Assembly (NCBI RefSeq): GCF_027595985.1
Contig: NC_073305.1
Span: 80,297,974-80,361,973 of the forward strand
Source of the DNA: Sorex araneus
Taxonomy: Eukaryota; Chordata; Mammalia; Eulipotyphla; Soricidae
Direction of reading: 5' to 3'
Length of the DNA: 64,000 nt
The first letter of the stretch is position 1; every line of letters begins with the position of its first letter. This document shows positions 23,043 through 33,489 of this stretch, piece by piece. A program made the position numbers and the translations under genes. The notes beneath the pieces are model-generated. The model was not told the origin of the DNA. It did not search any database and saw nothing but the letters and a program-made list of their open reading frames with translations.

Positions 23043-23704
23043 CCTCATGGTTTATGGCAGTGAGGGAAAAGGTTTTCTAGTTTAGTGGAACTAGCATTTG
23101 AGGTTCAAAACAGGTCATAATGTATATGAGAACGTTTCTATATCCTTTCCCCCAGTGTCAGAGCTTTCCTGGCCATTTGTTAACTTCAGCCCCATTCAGT
23201 TAAAAAAATGTTTTATTAATAATTAGAAAATGTGATTATATAACCATCCTTCAGTAAGTCACTTCTTCTTAGGCTTTATTTCCCTCTTTAAAAGTAGGAG
23301 ATTGGATTTATTCAAGGATTGCAGTCCCCTAGCCTACAAACCATCATGTTCTCTAAATCATTGTGCTTACAAAATTATCATTGATTTTGTGTTCATGGGG
23401 TAACCTGGTGGTACCATAGAATAGCCAGGAGTGGCCCCTATTTTTAAAAAGGGGAAATCTTTAGAAAATATTCACATTGGGAAAAATTATTCAAGGGAAA
23501 TAAACTCCAATTATACCAACTAGAGCTGAATCTATGATGATGATTATTTAGTGATCTAAAGTTATTAGACTTTACTGATTAAGTAGTTTATTAACTATAC
23601 TTACTAAGCAGGACATCAATGGAAATATTTTAAAAGATTGACACCTAAGAGGTCAACTTTGGGAACTGTGATTTATTCATTTGATAATGGGCTGGATTTT
23701 TTTG
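23043..23704. other. Unique AT-rich DNA, nothing recognised
   Basis: No repeats or coding signal are visible. Confidence 0.5.
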
Positions 23705-23942
23705 TTGATAGCGATGAACAGCGGGTAGGGCATTTGCCTTGCACACGCTGACCCGAGTTCGATTCCTCCGTCCCTTTCGAAGAGCTTGGCAAGCTACCGA
23801 GAGTATCCCACCTGCATGGCAGAGCTTGGCACACTCCTCTTGGCATATCCAATATGCCAAAAACAGTAACAACAAGTCTCACAATGGAGACGTTACTGGT
23901 GTCCACTCGAGCAAATCGATGAACAATGGAACAGCGCTACAG
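23705..23942 (+). mobile_element. Class B SINE
   Basis: The head has lost its first bases (it starts near GCGATGAACAGCGGGTAGGG) but retains the A box and the B box GAGTTCGATTCCTCC. The body, GATGGAGACG-type 3' domain (ACAATGGAGACGTTACTGGT) and GCTACAGTGCTA tail are present. A class C element was inserted at its 3' end. Confidence 0.93.
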
Positions 23943-24503
23943 TGCTATTTGATCATGATCATGATCACAAAATTCCATTAATCACCGATTTCTCAGGCAG
24001 GCTCAGTAACCTCTCATTTTGTTCTTTCCTTGATATCTTAGAAGTCTCAACTCGGCCCTCCCAATGATGTCCCACTGGGGGCTCTTTCAGGGTCAGGGAA
24101 ATGAGATCCAGCTTGTTACTGGATTTAGCATATGAATACACCATGGGAAGCTTGCAAGGCTGTCCCATGTGGGCAGGAAATGCTCAGAAGCTTGCCAGTT
24201 TTTCCCAGAGGGAGAAGTAGGCTACAAGATATCACTTCTGGGAACTAGCTTTTAAGTCTCTCTCTGGATGTTGGCCATTGATGGGATTATACACACCTGG
24301 GTTCCTCTGCCGGTACCTTCATGCATGAGGCCTGTCCGAACGTGTGGAGAGGGGTCTTGGGCATGGCTGTAGCTAGGTTCCGGTGGTCTTTGGCTGCCGG
24401 GAGCTCTGCTTGGGGTGGGAAGGGAAGCTGGAGCCCATTCCCTCCGAGGGGCCCCGGGGAATACAGCCAGGTTGTGAGGGCAAGAGACTCTCTGCTATTT
24501 GAT
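23943..24503 (-). mobile_element. Complete class C repeat with target-site duplication
   Basis: TGCTATTTGAT is perfectly repeated at 23943-23953 and 24493-24503, which fixes the element at 23954-24492 (539 bp). On the minus strand it starts with a GC-rich block (CCCCGGGGCCCC near 24454), passes through CACACGTTCGGACAGG and ATGGCCAACATCCAGAGA, and then enters a body homologous to class B. It ends in a TGATCATGATCA tail instead of poly(A). It encodes nothing recognisable. A second copy lies at 59519-60180. I do not know a family name for it. Confidence 0.88.
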
Positions 24504-24517
24504 AACGGTTATAATTT

Positions 24518-24600
24518 TACCCAGCAGAAGAGTTTGGGATTGAACTCAGGATCTCACACTTTTATTCTACCACTGAGTCATGTTCCCCTCCCCCCCATAG
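24518..24600 (-). mobile_element. ID-like (tRNA-Ala-type) SINE fragment
   Basis: GGGATTGAACTCAGGATCTC followed by TTCTACCACTGAGTCATG is the complement of a B box and A box with the spacing of a tRNA-derived SINE of the ID type. Confidence 0.55.
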
Positions 24601-24604
24601 TTTT

Positions 24605-26425
24605 AAATGATCTTCAGTGTGTTTTCTCCATAATTTTAGTTTGTTTTGTTTTATCAGCACCTCCTCCTTATCCTCTTCTTCCTTTCTGAATCATGTTTAG
24701 AAAAAGGATTACTCCTCACTCTCAATTGAAGAATGAATGATGGAAAAAAGAAATTCAGAATAAAGTATCAAGGAAATCTTACAAGTGATGGAGTACAAGG
24801 ACAAAGAAGAGAGATACATCATGCTTCGAATGCTGCGTTCACCAATTACAAGCTCCAGAAGCTTCATGAAAGAATGAGAGCAGAAAGTAAGGAGGTAGCT
24901 TAGAACTGTAGAAAGATGAAAATATGCTAGGTCATCCCCATCTGTCAGGGAAGAGGAACACTTTGACATTTTGACATGGTTGAAAGATCCTTTAAGACCG
25001 TATCCTACTTTTTTATTTTTTTTTTTTTTGAGCCAAAGCTCTCTAACCAGTCATCATCAGGCTCTTAGTATGATGTCTGGACACAGATGAATAGGGACAG
25101 AGTCTATCAGAGCTAGAGGAGGGCTAGTGTCTCTGTTACTCGGTAAACAAGTCTCTAGTTATAGATCAACCCCCCTATTTGTCTGATAACCAACACCAGG
25201 AAGTAAGAAACAAGCAAATACAAAGCTGACTTTTTATCTCTGACTTGAAATCTCATGAGTTTGATCCAAGTATTGGGCCCACCAAGCTGTGGGCTGTGGA
25301 AACCTCATCAAGCTACTGCTTCTCTGGGCGAGGGCCAGCCTGCTGATGACAACCTCCCTCTCTCCAAGTCTTCTCTTAACTGTAACAGATATCAGGCTGT
25401 TTTGCAAATAAATGCCATCAGTGCTCTTTGGAATATCTTTCTTAGCCACGACCCCCATTTTTTCCTCTTACCAAAAATGGTAGTCTGGTTTATCATTCCC
25501 TCTTGCCTTCTGCCAGTTGCAACATGTGCTAATGGTTTGTTGTGGAGCATTGGTTCTTTGGGGTTGATGATTTGTCACTCGGGTCTATGTGGCAAAAGAG
25601 GTGGATTCCAAGAAACACATGTTTAAGAAATTCAGGAAGCAGCAGGGAAGTGGATATGATCATTGGCTAATTGGGTTGTTAGGCCAAAAATGCCTTTTGG
25701 TGCTCACCACAGAACTCTTGCCAATTCTTAAGTGGTGGTGACCTCCCTTGAGGTCATTGTGTGAATGACTGTGATAAATGTTGGTTTGGGAAGGTTAGGG
25801 ATTTTTTTCTCTTTGCGTGTTCCATTTTTTTAATACCCCCTCACCCCCTTTCCCTGGTTGTTTTGGATCTCATTGAAAATTACAAACCAGAAGGCAAACA
25901 GCTGCCAGGATCAGTGGTGAACATTTCAGGAATCAGATTACTGTGGCCTGTGGTTCTTGAGCTCAACTTGAAGAAAATTCATCTTGCTTTGGTGATATCC
26001 CAGCATCCTTTCCTTAAAATACCCACTTATCCTTGGTTTACCAATGAGCAGGATTGGAAATGGAAAGAAGGGTCTGGATGAAGAATCTATCACCCAGATG
26101 TGTATACCCTCCATTATATATACATATATATAATCGTAATCTAGCCCCAACACCTGTGCCTATATGGGGATACCACTTAGTCATATACTTTGGAACTAAA
26201 TCACATATAAGAGACTAAGTGCATAGTATCTTGGGTAAATTGAACAATTTCGTAGATAGTCTCTCAATGTACCTGAAACAAGTGATTCTTTGGCTGCTTT
26301 ATGTTAAGGCTCTGTGTCTCACATAATCCCAGAACACTTACAGGAAAGATAAAGGGACCTGTAGGAGGTCTACTCCTCTCATGGAGTAGTGGAAAAGGCT
26401 GAATGGAGTCAAAAGTCAAGACCAT
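24605..26425. other. Unique DNA, nothing recognised
   Basis: A poly(T) run lies at about 25010-25030 and a short (TA)n near 26115. Nothing else is recognised. Confidence 0.5.
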
Positions 26426-26429
26426 ATCC

Positions 26430-26545
26430 TTCAAGGCTTGCTTCACTTCTTGTTAAACTGTGGAACCTCAGGCAAACCAGTTTGCCTCTCGGGACCTTAC
26501 TCACTTCATAATCAGATGATTGGATCAATTCTTTTATAACATGTT
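26430..26545 (+). mobile_element. MIR fragment
   Basis: The order CACTTCTTGTTAAACTGTGG, ACCTCAGGCAAACCAGTTTG, CCTCTCGGGACCTTAC, then AATCAGATGATTGGATCA matches the MIR core and 3' half in plus orientation. Confidence 0.65.
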
Positions 26546-26892
26546 TTCCTCCTGTGTTTGCTCAAATTTACCTCAAATATTCCTGCCACCACAACTGCTT
26601 TCATCATTCTCTCAGGATGAGTCACATAGAATGTATTTTCACACTGCGATCAAACACATCACATTTTAAGATGTGGTATATTGCATATGTAATTGTAGAA
26701 TAGTAAGCATCAAAGAAAACTTAAAATTGTTGAATGTTTAAAAAATAATTTCAGTTACACAGTAACAAAAATAATAGCAAAAATATAATGTGCTAAGAAA
26801 GACTGCTGTGTTCACTTTGAAGATTAACTGAGGATCATTTGTAATAAAATTATTTTAATATACTTAGTGTTTTCTTAAGTATATTAAAAATT

Positions 26893-27045
26893 GGGGCTGG
26901 GAAATAGTAAACTGGTGAAGAACTTGCCTTGCATATGACTGACTTGGTTTCCATTCCCAGAACCACATATGGTCCCCTGAACCTGTCAGAAGTGATTTTT
27001 GAGCACAGAGTCAGGAGTAAGTCAACTGAATGTAAACCAAAAAAA
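26893..27045 (+). mobile_element. SOR SINE, diverged
   Basis: It starts with GGGGCTGGGAAATAGTAAAC, has CTTGCCTTGCATATGACTGA, then CATATGGTCCCCTGAACC, and ends in an ACCAAAAAAA tail. Many substitutions make it older than the copies at 31208 and 18208. Confidence 0.9.
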
Positions 27046-27835
27046 TTTTAAAATATCAAAAATTTTTGTATATTTGCCTCCATACCCTCAAGAAGCATAA
27101 ATTCTAACTTAATATTATCTGATTTAATGAAATGTTACCATGTTGATTTTAGGAATGTTGAAGCATTTGATAATTTTTGAATCTCCTCACTGGAGAAATG
27201 TGATATGACCTATGAAACTACATCTCAAGCAGAAATTCCTTTATCTAACAAATGCTAGAATATATAGAGTTAAATTTAAAGCAAAATGAAATTTCTTGAG
27301 GTTTTGAATGTTAATATGTACCGCATTAGCCTTGAGATGGGTAGGGTCCTTCATAACAAAATAGAACACTTGCCAAATCTGGTATCTTAAAACAGTAATA
27401 TATACTCCAGCCTTCTGATTAAATTCTTTGGATATTAAAATTTGGTTTGACCTAGATTTGAAGTGACTGGATACTTTTTTTCCCCCTGAAAATTTCAGGG
27501 AACTCCATACTGAGGCTGGGGGACTGCATCTAAATCTATTTTAAAAGCCACTCATAAAAATGAACTCAGGGCTAAAAGTTTCCACCCGAGAAAATAAACA
27601 AAACAAGTTGGATTCAAATGGCCACAACAATAGCAAATATGTATTATATATATGCATATATTTAGAAAATTCTGTAATTAGACCTCAACATGGAAATATG
27701 TTCTAAATAATTTGAGTAATTGTGGTCAAATAAAGAACAGAAATGGAAAAGCTGTTTCATTTCTGCAGGAGTTAGTTTTCCATTTCTTTTCCTCTGCTCA
27801 TAAGCTTCATAAAATGTTACCCCCAAAAGGCTCAT
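27046..27835. other. Unique AT-rich DNA, nothing recognised
   Basis: No repeat or coding signal is recognised. Confidence 0.5.
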
Positions 27836-27839
27836 TAGT

Positions 27840-27970
27840 GATCATTGGGTCCATCACTGCCATGGTGTAGGAGGAGGCCCAGAGAAGCAATGGGGTTGAG
27901 CATTGTGAAGGAACCAACTAGGGGTGGAATGGGGACTAGAACCCCGCTCTCTCTAATCAACTGTACCTCA
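27840..27970 (-). mobile_element. MIR fragment
   Basis: GAGGAGGCCCAGAGAAGCAA, then TGGAATGGGGACTAGAACCC, then CTCTCTCTAATC follow the order of a minus-strand MIR core. Confidence 0.6.
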
Positions 27971-28146
27971 TAGCAATGTGTCTAATATACAGTAACTGGA
28001 TTTTGTGAGACTGAATGAATGAACACACCCTTTTAGTTTTTACGAGGAATGGAATCTATCAAAAACAATCTATTATTCATATGTATATCATTTTTTAGAT
28101 ACTTTCACTGAATAAGTTTTTCTGAATCAAGAAAAGCTTTGTAAGC

Positions 28147-28235
28147 CCTATAATGTGGCTCAGTTGTAAAGCACTTACCTTGCATCCATAGGACATGAGT
28201 TCAATCCTTGACACCACAATAAATAAGAAAAAATT
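28147..28235 (+). mobile_element. ID-like (tRNA-Ala-type) SINE
   Basis: ATGTGGCTCAGTTGTAAAGC is an A-box region, followed by GAGTTCAATCCTTGACACCA (B-box region) and an AATAAATAAGAAAAAATT tail. This is the organisation of an ID-type SINE, distinct from SOR. Overall it is about 90 bp. Confidence 0.75.
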
Positions 28236-28514
28236 AATAGAGAAGTTGAGAAGAATCTCTTCTCATCCAAAGAAGAATTTATTCTCTAACAGAAATTTGG
28301 ACTGGGAAGTGGATAGGATCTGGGTGGAAAGAGATAGAAAGTGGATTAAAATCATCACTCAAAAGGGAATGTAATCAAAGTTATTCTCAAACTCTGAAAT
28401 TTCTGAAATAAATTTTGGGATCTGATTTTAAAGGATTGGTATCTATAACTACATTTCTTTTTTATTTTGGAGAAAGTTAAAAATTATCCCCACGTAGCAC
28501 AGTTCTCTGGAAGG

Positions 28515-28610
28515 AGTAATCATCCTCATTTTCTAAAGGAGGAGATGGGCTTAGGAGATAAGAATAGCTCGCCCAAGTTTTTTAGCAACTTGCTTTCAAA
28601 AAATCATATT
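28515..28610 (-). mobile_element. MIR fragment
   Basis: TCATCCTCATTTTCTAAAGG, AGATGGGCTTAGGAGATAAG and GCTCGCCCAAGTTTTTTAGC follow the order of a minus-strand MIR (fraction near the conserved core). Confidence 0.55.
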
Positions 28611-28839
28611 TTCCCCTGCTGATACCTGGAGGAAGAGAACTAATCTTCCATCAACTTTTTGGTCCTTTATATACATGTTTTAATTGGGAAGAAAAAGGAA
28701 AAAGAAAGATCTCTGATGTATGGCTGAAACCACAGAAGAAGATAAATTGAAACGACTTTGGGTTGGCAGATGCCAAATGCCATTGAACAAAGGAACTTGA
28801 ATGCTCATTTGCAAGTATAGGAGGGTAAAAAGGAATGAC

Positions 28840-29010
28840 AACTCATTTCTGAGCTTCCATGAAGCTCGTGATTTGAAACTGCCTGATTTAATCCTGTTTC
28901 CAATTTAATTACTGACTTTAGGTCAACAGAATTCTTTATTCAAAGACTTTTACGATGCCTCTATTAAGGAGACTGGCATTGAATTCCTGGGTTCCCTTTT
29001 TCAGAGAATG
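28840..29010. other. Possible conserved noncoding segment
   Basis: Repeat-free, compositionally balanced sequence with homeodomain-like TTTAATTACTG and an intact-looking AT-rich core. Conservation cannot be tested here. This is a weak suggestion. Confidence 0.2.
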
Positions 29011-29549
29011 GAGACCAACCTCATATGCATAGCCTTTCCCAAAGAGAGAAGAGAAGCAGTGTTATTTTTTTCCCATGTGCCTCATTCCTGTCTCAGGGAA
29101 TGGCACGTCTACTCATGGAGCACTTCAGCTAATGGAGGAAGTCAGGAAAACTGATCAGCATCGCCTTTCCTGAATCCTACCCCATTTCCAGAACGAGCTT
29201 TTTATGAGGTAAATGATTTGCTTATTAGGAAAAGTAAACAGAGACACAATGTCAAGTTAAAATGAAGCAAGTTTATATTCAGAGTGACATTGAGCAAACA
29301 ACCAGGCCAGACCCATCAGGCCCTCTTGGGACACAGGGGTGTGCCTAGAGAGTGACTCCAATTAACTTCAATAGGGAAGGGCTTGTAATGTGGTAAGTGT
29401 AGTCCACCAAAGCCGAAACTGCTCATCCCTGGAGAATGAGAGACTGGGATGGGGATGAGGGGAAGCTGATTGCAGTATGACTTCACTTTCTGAAACTCTG
29501 GAAATCATAGACTCTGATGAAGAGCTGAGACTCTCCAGGTGAATTTTGT

Positions 29550-29655
29550 CTTTGTAACCACAAGGAAACTGAGGCTCAGGGAGGTTTAACGTCTTGGCCA
29601 CGGTCCCAGAATAATTAGCATCTGAGCCAAGTCTCAGACCTAAGTTTCCTTGTTA
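29550..29655 (-). mobile_element. MIR fragment
   Basis: AAGGAAACTGAGGCTCAGGG, AACGTCTTGGCCACGGTCCC and GAGCCAAGTCTCAGACC preserve the minus-strand MIR order well. Confidence 0.75.
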
Positions 29656-29971
29656 TCATAAAGAGGGGGAAGGTGAGCATTTCTACCTCTGGCATTCTAA
29701 GCAGAAATCATCTTGAGAGCAAGAAATATGTCTGTATTGTTCACGAAAGTGCTGGGCACATGAAAAGTGCACAAGACTTATTTGAGTAATGAAAAAGAGA
29801 AGCCCAGATCAGAATATTAATTAGGTTCAAAGATAGATACAAACCCAAACTATCTATTATGCCCAACTTGAGGCCAGAACTCGTTCCTAAAATGTACATT
29901 GGAAATTGCATCCTGAGTCAGGGTACAACAAAAAGAATCGAGAAGTGGAATGTGCTTGTCAAAAAGCATAA

Positions 29972-30235
29972 AATCCAAATATCAGTCATCCCGATTTTCT
30001 CATCAATTTGCTTGAGGGGGCACCAAATAACGTCTCCATTGTGAGCCTTGTTGTTACTGTTTTTGGCATATCAGATACACTACGAGTAGCTTGCCAGGCT
30101 CTGCCATGCGGGCGAGATACTCTCAATAGCTTATCGGGCTCTCCGAGAGGGGTGAAGGAATCGAACCCAGGTCGGCCGCGTGCAAGGCAAATGCCTTACC
30201 CGCTGTGCTATCGCTCCAGCCCGAAGTCCAAATAT
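29972..30235 (-). mobile_element. Class B SINE with target-site duplication
   Basis: A nearly full-length element in minus orientation, from the tail-proximal CGATTTTCTCATCAATTTGC to a complete tRNA head at the right (GTGCTATCGCTCCAGCCC). AATCCAAATAT (29972-29982) and AGTCCAAATAT (30225-30235) flank it with one mismatch. The tail is almost absent (CAGTCATCC). Confidence 0.94.
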
Positions 30236-30285
30236 TTAAAAGAAATTTTTTAGAGATTAAATAAGTTCATAGAAAGTATGTGCTG

Positions 30286-30454
30286 AGGGCCGGAGCAACA
30301 GTACAGTGGATAGGGCGTCTGCCTTGCACGCAGCTGACCTAGGTTCAATCCCTGGCATCCCATATTGTCCTCCGAGCACCGCCAGTAGTGTCTGAGTGCA
30401 GAGACAGGAGTAGCCTCTGAGCATTGCCAGGTGTGACTCAAAAAGCCAGAAAAA
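30286..30454 (+). mobile_element. SOR SINE with target-site duplication
   Basis: A full-length class A element from GGGCCGGAGCAACAGTACAG to the GACTCAAAAAGCCAG tail. AAAGTATGTGCTG at about 30273-30285 is matched by AAAGTATGCGCTG at about 30455-30467. A 47 bp tandem duplication then follows. Confidence 0.93.
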
Positions 30455-30529
30455 AAAGTATGCGCTGGAGAGTAAGTGCTTTACTCAAAAAGCCAGAAAA
30501 AAAAGTATGCGCTGGAGAGTAAGTGCTTT
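30436..30529. repeat. 47 bp perfect tandem duplication
   Basis: A unit beginning ACTCAAAAAGCCAG and ending AGTAAGTGCTTT is present at 30436-30482 and identically at 30483-30529. It consists of the SOR tail, the target-site duplication and some flanking sequence, so it arose after the SINE inserted. Confidence 0.97.
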
Positions 30530-31195
30530 AATTGTAAGTGGTCATGGTGGCAATAATGACTATAATAATCTTTGCATAATTCTACAACCAAGAGCTCCCT
30601 TAAACATGTCTTCCAATTTTTAGAAGCTTCTCTAAGTCAATCATAGAAATTCTTTTCTAATTTCACTAGGACTGACATAGATAAGTGCTTTTAAAATAAG
30701 GAAAGAAAGAAAGAAAACTACAAAATAAAAATGTGGGACTTCACTCCAGACTTCTCCAATAGTTTAAGTGTAGGTAAATAAACATTTAGAAGAATCTCAG
30801 AGTATTTAAAAGAGTTCCACTGTGATAAAATTATAGCATGTATCATGTATGTTCTTACCACATCTTTCCTTTTCCAATGAAATAATAAATTCAGCTTCTT
30901 GGACTTTGTATTCATTATGTCATTCCGCAGCTCAAAAATCTTCCATCACTCTTTGTCATCTACTCATTTGGCCTGGTGCTCATAGATAGCTTCAATCCCA
31001 TCTTAACTTGTCCTCATGATTTGCATAAAAGGTAAACTGTGACCTGGATATTTGCCATTGTCTAAAATTATTGCAACTCTTGATTTTGAATTTTTTTTAT
31101 TCCTAAAATGCTTTCCGTTCTTCAATTAGCAGCTTGATACTAAAAAACCAAACAAACAAAATCCTCTCCCTTCTGAGATTTGAGTCTTCTTTTAA
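30530..31195. other. Unique AT-rich DNA, nothing recognised
   Basis: No repeat or coding signal is recognised. Confidence 0.5.
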
Positions 31196-31207
31196 AACAA
31201 AACCAAG

Positions 31208-31440
31208 GGGCTGGAGCAATAGCACAGCGGGTAGGGCGTTTGCCTTGCACTCGGCCGACCCGGGTTCGATTCCCAGCATCCCATATGGTCCCCTGAGCAC
31301 CGCCAGGAGTAATTCCTGAGTGCAGAGCCACGAGTGACCCCTGTGCATCGCCGGGTGTGACCCAAAAAGCAAAAAAATAATAATAATAAAAATTAAAAAA
31401 AATAAATAAAAACCAAAACCAAAAAAAAACAACAACCAAG
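31208..31440 (+). mobile_element. Young full-length SOR SINE
   Basis: The best reference copy here. The A box is TAGCACAGCGGGTAGGGCG, the B box GGGTTCGATTCC, and the body includes ATCCCATATGGTCCCCTGAG and CCGCCAGGAGTAATTCCTG. The end is GACCCAAAAAGCAAAAAAAT, followed by a 60 base A-rich tail with AAT and CAAAA variants. AAAACAAAACCAAG before and AAAACAACAACCAAG after may be the duplication. Its near-consensus sequence and long tail suggest a recent insertion. Confidence 0.97.
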
Positions 31441-31756
31441 TCATTGTCTCGTTTTGCTACCTTTCACACCAAAACATAATCTCTGAAATTACAAAGCATT
31501 TCTTATCCATCCTTTTTATGTCTTCCTTGGTGGTTTTTAAGTGGTAGGTGATTACTATTTTTTTATTTGATGGGCGATGGAATGAATGGTGAGTTAGATA
31601 AGAAGCTCTAGCTTCTGTACATTCTCTGATGTACATATATGATCTGTGGCATGTTCTCTCTGTCTTTCTCTCTTTTCTCTCTCCTATCTTTCTCTCTTTT
31701 CTCCACTTATTCCCCTTTTTCTTTCTCTCCTTCCTTCTGACTCTCCTTACATTTCT

Positions 31757-31870
31757 AAAACTTTTTTTAATTGATTGAGATTTTGAGATTTACAATACTG
31801 TTAATGATGGTTTCCCATGCATATCATTCTAACACCCTTCACTAGTGTAGCCACCTTCCCAAGCCCCTTA
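31757..31870 (-). mobile_element. L1 3' end fragment, antisense
   Basis: TTTTTAATTGATTGAGATTT, then the CATATCATTCTAACACCCTTCACTAG region and the CACC-rich sequence correspond to the antisense of the last 110 bases of the local L1 3' UTR. Confidence 0.65.
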
Positions 31871-32410
31871 CATTTTTGTATATTCTCTCTAACTCTCCTT
31901 ATGTTTCCTAAATTAAAGATATTTACTTTTTAAAAATAGATTGAAGAGTATATTAAGGTTCCAGATTAATATTCCCTTCTTATTCTTGATGGTAGAAGAC
32001 CATTCCTCTAAAGGATATGTGAATTTGGTGTTTTCTTCTGTATCATATGCACTATAGACTGTAGAAGGATCTGTGTAACCAAAGTGTAGCATCTGTGAAA
32101 GAAGAAAGGTGATGCAAGTTATTTGAAGTTCATGCCTCTTCTCAGCCAGTATTCCTATGTGGTCTACCCCAATTTTTGAATGCATTCTAAATATTTTAAT
32201 AACTGAATCTTGAACTTAAGACTCTCTCAGCAAGGTGTTCTTTGCACTTACTGTCAAGTGACTGACAATTCATTGTCACAATTCAGGGTCAGTGTGAGTG
32301 TGTGAGTGTTTTTATCTGAGAGGGAGTTGTTAAAGAGTAGTTTAGCTGGAACATTAGAGTGTGGTTGAACTAGAGAATAGCCTACACATAGAGTTGGGAT
32401 CAAAAAGACA

Positions 32411-33480
32411 GTGAAATACAATTTTATATCACAGAAACTGGCGCACATCAAAAATAACAAAAACAACCAGTGCTGGCATTGATGCAGGGAGAAAGGAACT
32501 CTCATTCATTGTTGGTGGGAATTCCAACTGTTCCAGAATTTTTGGAAAACAATACGGATATTCCTCCAAAAACTAGAAGTTGAGCTCCCATATGACCCAG
32601 CAATACCACTTCTGGGACTATATCCTGGGGATATAAAAAAATGCACAGTAAAAATGACATCTGTACTTATATGTTTATTGCAGAACTGTTCATAATAGCC
32701 AGAATCTGGAAACAACCCAAGTGCCTGAGAATGGATGACTGGCTAAAGAAACTTCGGTACATCTACATAATGGAATACTACGCAGCTGTTATAAAAGATG
32801 AAGTCATGAAATTTGCTTATAAGTGGATGGACATGGAGACTATCATGCTAAGTGAAGTTAGTTAGAAAGAGAGGGACAGACATAGAATGACTTCACTTAT
32901 TGTGGAATATAAAATAACATAATATGAAACTAACACCTTAGGACAGTAGAGACAAGAGCCAGGAGGATCACTCCATGGTTTGGAATTCTGCCTCATGTGC
33001 TGGGGGAAAAAGGCTGATGAGATAGAGAAGGGACCACTAAGTCAGTGATGGCTGGAGGGATTACTTGGGATGGGAGATGTGTGCTAAAAGTAGACTAAGG
33101 ACCAAACATGATGGCCTCTCAGTGTATATATACATATATATATATATACACACATATATACATATATATACTGAGTATACTTGTGTATATATACATATAT
33201 AAGTATGTATATATACATATGTATATATGCATATATAAGTGTATATATATATATATATATATATAAACCACAATGCCCCAAAGTAGAGAGAGAGTAATAA
33301 GGAAGGTGCCTACCACAGAGGCTGGGGGTGAGATGGAGTGGGGGTGGCGGGAGGGATACTGGGAACATTGGTGGTGGAAAATGTACACTGGTGGAGGGAT
33401 GGTGCTTGATCATTGTATAACTGAATCTCAATCATGAAAGCTTTAGAACTTCATCTCATGGTGATTCAATAAAAGTAAAT
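32411..33480 (+). mobile_element. 5'-truncated L1 (about 1.07 kb), longest in the window
   Basis: It covers the C-terminal end of ORF2 and the 3' UTR. ORF2 landmarks include GACCCAGCAATACCACTTCT (32594) and GGAATACTACGCAGCTG (32771). The last ORF2 frame ends near 32865 at GTGAAGTTAGTTAG. The UTR follows with GGGACAGACATAGAATGACT, a TA-rich expansion (33122-33266) and the terminal GGTGATTCAATAAAAG. AAAAAGACA at 32402-32410 and again at about 33494 is a possible short duplication. It cannot move by itself: most of the element, including the endonuclease and RT core, is missing. Confidence 0.93.
33122..33266. repeat. TATA/TATG-rich expansion inside the L1 3' UTR
   Basis: A long imperfect run of TATATA, TACATA and TATGTA lies where other L1 copies read CAGTACCTGTATTGCAAACC. 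Confidence 0.93.
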
Positions 33481-33489
33481 AAATAAATG

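Noticed and set aside
31208-31290. Possible tRNA gene (A and B boxes present)
   Set aside because: The sequence is the head of a SOR SINE and continues into the SINE body. It does not fold as a complete cloverleaf.
32641-32865. Working L1 ORF2
   Set aside because: Only the last part of ORF2 is present. The endonuclease and reverse transcriptase core are absent.
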